Shown here piece by piece: positions 58,838-64,000 of a stretch of 64,000 nucleotides of DNA (positions are counted from its first letter, which is position 1; each line of letters opens with the position of its first letter). A model generated the notes under the pieces. That model saw nothing but the letters and a program-made list of their open reading frames with translations. It was not told the origin of the DNA and did not search any database. Source of the stretch: Halictus rubicundus (Eukaryota; Arthropoda; Insecta; Hymenoptera; Halictidae); contig NC_135158.1 in assembly GCF_050948215.1 (NCBI RefSeq), positions 9,347,822 through 9,411,821 of the forward strand. Direction: 5' to 3'. The position numbers were made by a program, and so were the translations under genes.

Positions 58838-61548
58838 TTGAAAGATGTGTGCTCAATTTTATCATTTGATTTAACAATTAAACACCGCTTATTAATAATC
58901 TTTTGTTCGACCAGTACCTGCAGGAATAATTTAGGCCTGTTCCCACTTGTCCCTGTATTTCTCGATTTCCTCTATTCGTCCGAACCGTCGCTAACCAGGA
59001 CTTGCTTCTCCAAATATGTGCTCTGTCCAGAATTTCAATTTACAGTATATTCACAAGTTTGTCCTGGCGTTTCGTTCGTGATCGCTCGCGCATTCGCCAA
59101 CCCCCGTCCGGCAAGAGCAAGAAAAATCAGTAAGTAGGGCGATAATATAGAAAAGAGTGAGGAAAGTAAAACTGGGACAGCGATACAAGGGAGCAGGGAG
59201 AAAATCACGATAATGTATTAACTACGCCGCGGAAGTTTATGCAAATCCGTATTTGCATAGAATCGTTTGTGAAGTCTGAAATTAGACGAAGATTTATATC
59301 TTTCATTAGTGGGCCCGAGTTGGTGAAATACGTCGGTGCAAAAGTGAAATACAGGGCTCTTAAATTTAATATCCGAATTATAAAGTGACATAGTGCAATA
59401 GTGACGCAATCAACATATGATTCCATCAAACGAAATTGGCACTGTTTACGTGTAAAATATACATAACAATATTGTCAATATTAAAACTAGAGATTCCTAA
59501 CAGTAAAAGAGAAACAAAATTTATATTCATTTTAAAATAAAGTTATAACAGAAGAGTAAATTTTTATTTCGATTTAAAAGAAATTTAACTTTAACTATTC
59601 TGCTCACATACAAAACATCAAAGACAATTCTCTAATTTTGTGCTTTGAAATTATAATAATTGACGGAGTTCGAGGAGATCGCGAATCTTTTTCGGTATTT
59701 AGCGCTCAGAATAAATCTTAGGGTGATCGTTAAGGGCTGTAACACAAGAATTCACCCGGAAAATCAGATCCCCGTCAATTTCCCGCGAGACAACCTCGGA
59801 ACGTCGCGTCGCTGCGACGATCCGCGAAACAATGGACTTTCCTCTCCTCCTAATGAATAGAATTATATCCGCGGCGAAGTTCGCGATCTAAACGAATTAG
59901 CCGCGAGTCGGGTGGTTGTAAACGAATTTTCGGCTGTCCCATGCGTGGGTGTGCGGGCGGGAACGTGGGAAACGGGCTGGGAATTACATGGTCGAACGAA
60001 TCTCGCGGAAACAACCACACATCACGCGATGCTTTCAAACTATTTCAATCTTCCAATTGAAAACTGCAATAACACAAATTGGCTCATTAATAATTACACC
60101 TATTTGAAAGTATGTGCCAGACTAATCCCGAACATTTCAAACGTGAACTGGAGTATTTAGTTGAATTAAGGACTCTTGGTGATTTTGGAACCTTCAGAAA
60201 TTCAAGAATTGTCTTTTCCCAAAAATTTTTAATGTTTTGTAAAAATGCCTTGACCATTGTCCATAAATTATTATTACTGCACAAAGCCGAAATTTGAATC
60301 ACTTAGTCGAATTAAGTACCCTTAGGGATCTGAGATCTTAAAAAGTCTGCCTTTGCAAAGCACTCTGCCTTGTAATTGAAGGGAAAACGAGAGTCGGGGG
60401 AACGCGATACATCTCGTAAAATAAAATTTAACGATCGACGCGCGACGTTTGCATGCGATGATATTTACGGGTTTCATCTCGACTTTAGTTCGAGCATCTT
60501 ACGGAATGCCCTTATTCCCTTATCCAAGACGCATGAACGAGGATTCGTTTTTATCACCGAGATTCCTTTCGAGACCGCGATAAAGAGAGCGATTAGGGGA
60601 TAACGGCCGTAGGATGCTGGATCCCCATAGGAATCAACAAATGTCGGTCAGGGTCCTTGTTTCTATATGCAGAATCACTTGCTGTTTCATTTTTATTCGC
60701 CGTTTCGACGATTCTCGGCTTATCTTTATCTCGTTCCAAGATCTGGTATTGTTTTCTCTGTATCATCGGATCACGCACTGTTTATTAAATGTGTGCTCGA
60801 TGTTTTCTTGTTTAAAATACTTTTATAGAATTTGTAGTCAATTGTTACAGTCATGCTCTTTGTTACGGGGCTTTACAATTTATTCTTCGATGTTTCTTGC
60901 TGGTTTCATATATTTGCGCCGCGGAAGTCGATATTTTTGAAGTACTCTTTGACTTAGAAATAATCTTTAGACATTCATAATGACCGGTTTGAGGTTTTTG
61001 TATGCAAAATATAAAATAGAAGTTAGTTAACCCCCTGATATTTTCAATAAAAATTACAGAATCTTGCGAAAAAAATTCTTTAAACTGCCAATCTGATTTT
61101 TCTCTAAAATATTGAATTTCCAAGGACTCTTCGAGCCAACCATCGGTACAGATCGGCCGAAGCACTATTTTATCGGGAAGTGTGAAAGGATCGAGTCCTC
61201 GATAATCCAGCTTTGCAAATTAGGACACTTAGCGATGGCCGGGACTCGAAAACTCCGCCCTTAAAGTGTATCAGTATGCCCGGCCGAGGAGACACCGCAC
61301 CCTCGCCCCTAATCCCGACCACCGAAACCGTTTACCGTGATTCATCTTGCGGGCCTGGATCGGGTCGACGCAGGATAGACTGTTTAAGATACAACGAAGC
61401 GGACCACGATGAATCGGCTCCATTATACTCGGCAGGAGAATTTCTTTCTGATTCCACTTTGAAAAAGTCCGAAAGAGGAAGCCATCAGCATTCTATTGTC
61501 CTTTCAATCCTGCAGCTTCTATATACAGAGTGAACCGAAAAGAGGATG

Positions 61549-61594
61549 ATTCTACATTAAAAAAAAAAAGAAAAATAAGGCGAAAATGTAGAAT
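61549..61594. repeat. Inverted repeat, 10-bp arms around an A-rich loop
   Basis: ATTCTACATT (61549-61558) and its exact reverse complement AATGTAGAAT (61585-61594) flank 26 A-rich bases. Just upstream, ATACAGAGTGAACCGAAAAG resembles the ACAGGGTG-type ends of some insect MITEs, but no partner end was found. Confidence 0.55.
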
Positions 61595-61613
61595 ACAATT
61601 TTTCATGTGAAAA

Positions 61614-61631
61614 GACTGCGGATTTTTTGCG
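61614..61631 (-). repeat. Dispersed GCAAAAAATCCGCAGTC motif, copy 6
   Basis: On the minus strand it reads CGCAAAAAATCCGCAGTC. The left half is degenerate (GCAAAAAATC for GCATAAAAATC), so this is the weakest copy. Confidence 0.4.
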
Positions 61632-61722
61632 TTTACGACAAAACCTAATTGGTAAAATTTCAAACGGTGGAAACATTGAAAGAATATAAGAACACGCCAA
61701 TATATTGTCCTGAATTTATTAA

Positions 61723-61889
61723 CCCCGTGCATTCGACTACAAAGGCACCACTTAAAATTGCTATACTATAATTCGAAACAATTTTCACGATCCAAAATAT
61801 TTTTGTGTTTACTTAATTGGTCAAATGTAACAAAAATGTTCTAGATTAGATGAAACGTTCGAATTCTGGGCAGCTTCGAGTGCAAAGGG
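61723..61889 (-). mobile_element. TTAA-flanked MITE, 167 bp (family 1, copy 2, reversed)
   Basis: It starts after TTAA (61719-61722) with CCCCGTGCATTCGAC. The right end, read inward, begins CCCTTTGCACTCGAAGCT, identical over 18 bases to the left end of the element at 52620. The sub-terminal GGCACCACTTAAAATTGC on the left matches the reverse complement of the right side of that element. It is therefore the same family in opposite orientation, about 75 bp shorter. The right flank is TGAA, a one-base decay of TTAA. Confidence 0.8.
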
Positions 61890-62383
61890 TGAAGATTGTT
61901 AAACAAGAAACTGAAGGTCCACATGGTGACCGTTTCTTACAATTGATGCCAGCAAATTTTATTTTGCGCAAGGGTCCGCAGTTTACCGATCGCCCTGTAT
62001 TAGTGTCTGATTATATGGTCGCAGTTCCTATGCGAACTAAGGGAATCTCGCAGGATCGTCCTAATTAATTCGAGGTGGACGAACGCGGGGAGGCTGTGCA
62101 CGAGAAAAATCTGTGCGGCACCGGCCCGATGTTTGTCCCATTAAGGTTTTACATGAAGCAGTGACTTCGAATTGCTCGTAAACCGATTCCCGGAGGCCTG
62201 AACCAGTCAAACATTACCGTGCCACGGGGAGTCGCCGCGTCGGGCAAAACGACGGACAATGAATCGCGCTAATTGGACGCTCCCGCGATACTCGATTAAA
62301 AACCTCTTTCTCGAACGGCTGCTCGTCAAGCGCTCTGAAGAAGAGATCGGTGAAAGCAAAGCCAATTTTTTCCTTTCTGTTCC

Positions 62384-62385
<2 letters not shown>

Positions 62386-62455
<70 letters not shown>

Positions 62456-62480
62456 ACTCTCTCGCTCTGTCACTCTTTCT
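62386..62480. repeat. Long (TC)n microsatellite
   Basis: About 30 uninterrupted TC units (62388-62448) with an imperfect extension to about 62480. Large open frames on both strands (62259-62711 + and 62207-62773 -) run through it and encode SLSL or RERE tracts; both are artefacts. Confidence 0.97.
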
Positions 62481-63525
62481 TTCCCATTCCGATCTCCCGT
62501 TTCCAACGCTGCGTCGAAATATAATAAAGCCTCCCCCGCGAATGCGGGAAAAGCGAAGAACACTCGACTCAACGGCTCGGAATCGTTGAAAGGGAGGAAC
62601 ACCGAAGGAACACTGGTAACGAAGATTAAACTTAAGAACCGACACCGTTCGAAGCGATACGGGGCGTACACGCTGACACAGAAAAATATCGGAACGACGA
62701 GGCGCTCGTGATTGAAATGAATGAGGCCCCCGCAAGCCCCTGGATGGATTCTTTTCTTTTTTCTCCGTGACACTTTTCAAACACTGGGTATGCTAACCGC
62801 GACGGCAGGTCCTTGTCTGGATTCTGTAGAGAATTTTTGCGATTTTACCTATTATGAAGTATTATTTCAACGCGTCGAATGCCAGCGCAAATTTTGCGCG
62901 CTTCACACTAGATTCGTTTGTTTCGTTCGTAGAAGTGATCAGCGTTATTGAGGGCAAACCGTTAGTTACTGGATTATGAAGTTTGACCCGTTAAATTGTA
63001 ATCTAGCGAATTCCGGCAATTGATGTTCAGTGCCATTCATTTTACGATGATCTTTCTTAAGCGATACACAGTGAATTCTATACATAAACTATACGTGTAA
63101 TTAAGTTTCATGTAACTGGTCGAGCTACAGTTCCAACACTTCGACGACCCGTAACATGTCTTCGTAACTTAGATAGTTACTGTTTGATTTTAATCACGCC
63201 TATTTGCGTGCACCTACTTCCTCGTTCTCGAAATATTTGCAGTACTGTGCAACGTGCGTTTGCTCCCACTATCAATCTATCACGGTTCGAATAGTTTGGT
63301 ACACCTGCGTGTGCTACGGACAAGATTGTTTGACACTTTCGTAAGCTAACCGCACTCGTGTCATTTCTAGCAATTACTTTCGAAAAGGAGGAATAAATGA
63401 CTTTGGAAGTTTACACTTGGAAATATTATTTCTATTCGAAATTTTCTTCCAAAAAATGTGCAAGCCGAATGCATTTAATATCTATTTTTTAATATTCATT
63501 ATGCTCCCAAATTAAGTATAATTAA
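62481..63525. other. Unclassified stretch
   Basis: No gene or element was recognised. GC-rich to about 62720, then AT-rich. Confidence 0.45.
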
Positions 63526-63575
63526 AATTGGGTACCTGGTAAGGTACCCAATTACTGCGGGTAGTAACCCGCAGT
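63526..63575. repeat. Two abutting perfect hairpins
   Basis: AATTGGGTACC (63526-63536), loop TGGTAA, then GGTACCCAATT (63543-63553) form an 11-bp stem. It abuts without a gap ACTGCGGGT (63554-63562), loop AGTA, then ACCCGCAGT (63567-63575), a 9-bp stem. A third small hairpin GCGAGT-AAAA-ACTCGC lies at 63762-63777. All stems are perfect, which in otherwise decayed DNA suggests a young insertion or pairing under selection. No known family was recognised. Confidence 0.85.
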
Positions 63576-64000
63576 TTCGAAGGAGTAGGGAAAACAATTC
63601 TATGGCTGCGATCCCCATAAAATCCACCCATTAACTCGAACTGTACAAAAGCACAAGTACCGGGTCGTATCTTTTAACTGCAACAGCTAAGTTTATTGTT
63701 CATCAAGCAAGTGATTAGATCTTTTGAAGCGCTAGCGCGCGTCGTAAAGGTATGCTGACAGCGAGTAAAAACTCGCCAAGGTCTCGTAAGATTAAAACAC
63801 AGAAACTGTTTCCACACATTCCATTTGACTTGCGTGATGAATTAAGAGTTGTTTACGAGATACAGCTGGCAGGAATTATTCTATTAGCGTCGTGATGAGT
63901 GTTCAACAATTTAGTAGAATGGTATGTGAATGCGTTTCACAAAACAGCCAACGATGTTCCAGAAAAATATTACACAAACTGAAAAATTCAAACAAATGCT
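63576..64000. other. Unclassified stretch to the window end
   Basis: No gene was recognised. A lone AGTAGAATGG (63913) could be one reverse minisatellite unit. If the hairpins at 63526 mark an element end, its body would lie here and run past the window. Confidence 0.4.

Larger units (their letters stand above)
57801..62385. other. Unclassified stretch
   Basis: No gene is supported. Frames such as 57949-58407 (+, 152 codons) and 58799-59137 (+, 112 codons) show no recognisable domain. 58000-58450 and 59740-60000 are GC-richer; 59400-59660 and 60780-61110 are AT-rich. A TTAA element at 61723 and two copies of the dispersed motif are listed separately. Confidence 0.45.

Noticed and set aside
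62207..62773. 188-codon minus frame and 150-codon plus frame
   Set aside because: Both are carried through the (TC)n microsatellite, which encodes RERE or SLSL tracts and contains no stops.

Overview
The window looks like nuclear DNA of an insect, most likely a hymenopteran (bee, wasp or ant). The evidence is decayed mariner transposon ends, short elements flanked by TTAA in piggyBac style, a solo LTR whose core promoter carries the arthropod initiator TCAGT, and AT-rich DNA broken by CpG-rich blocks with no strong CpG depletion. The species cannot be named from sequence alone. I recognise no complete protein-coding gene, tRNA, rRNA or known microRNA. The many open frames look like chance frames, most of them in GC-rich blocks where stop codons are rare. 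The window is therefore either a gene-poor intergenic region or the inside of a very large intron; the sequence does not decide which.

Layout. 0-12 kb: unique DNA with an exact 30-bp tandem duplication (1851-1910), a group of AAGGGC..GCCCTT palindromes (3152-3505) and five clusters of one degenerate minisatellite family (A at 2.7 kb on +; B-E at 6.0-11.9 kb on -). 12-21 kb: mostly unique, with a 13-bp-stem hairpin (14507-14537), a long AT-rich frame with one stop (16752-17450) and a degenerate ~135-bp tandem (18789-19200). 21-27 kb: two mariner 3' ends, the second split by a 515-bp solo LTR. 27-34 kb: a one-ended and a two-ended TTAA element and an AT-rich block. 34-58 kb: repeated clusters of the same minisatellite, mostly on +, ending in the longest array (56.76-57.8 kb). 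52.6 and 61.7 kb: two members of one TTAA MITE family in opposite orientation. 62.4 kb: a long (TC)n tract. 63.5 kb: two adjacent perfect hairpins.

The most striking feature is the minisatellite. One core, TCTACT then GTCTGA then TGACATAT, recurs at 29-31 bp spacing in at least thirteen clusters over the whole window. It comes in two length forms (about 29 bp on the left, 31 bp on the right), and the orientation changes in blocks. In the longest array the units fall into four sub-types that recur in the same order, a higher-order repeat of about 124 bp. The period is close to three turns of the DNA helix and is not a multiple of three, so it is not a coding repeat. Whether it is only an ageing satellite or a phased array of protein-binding sites is open. 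A second recurring signal, built on TGCATAAAAATC and GCAGTCCAG, occurs six times between 22 and 62 kb, once at the left edge of the longest array.
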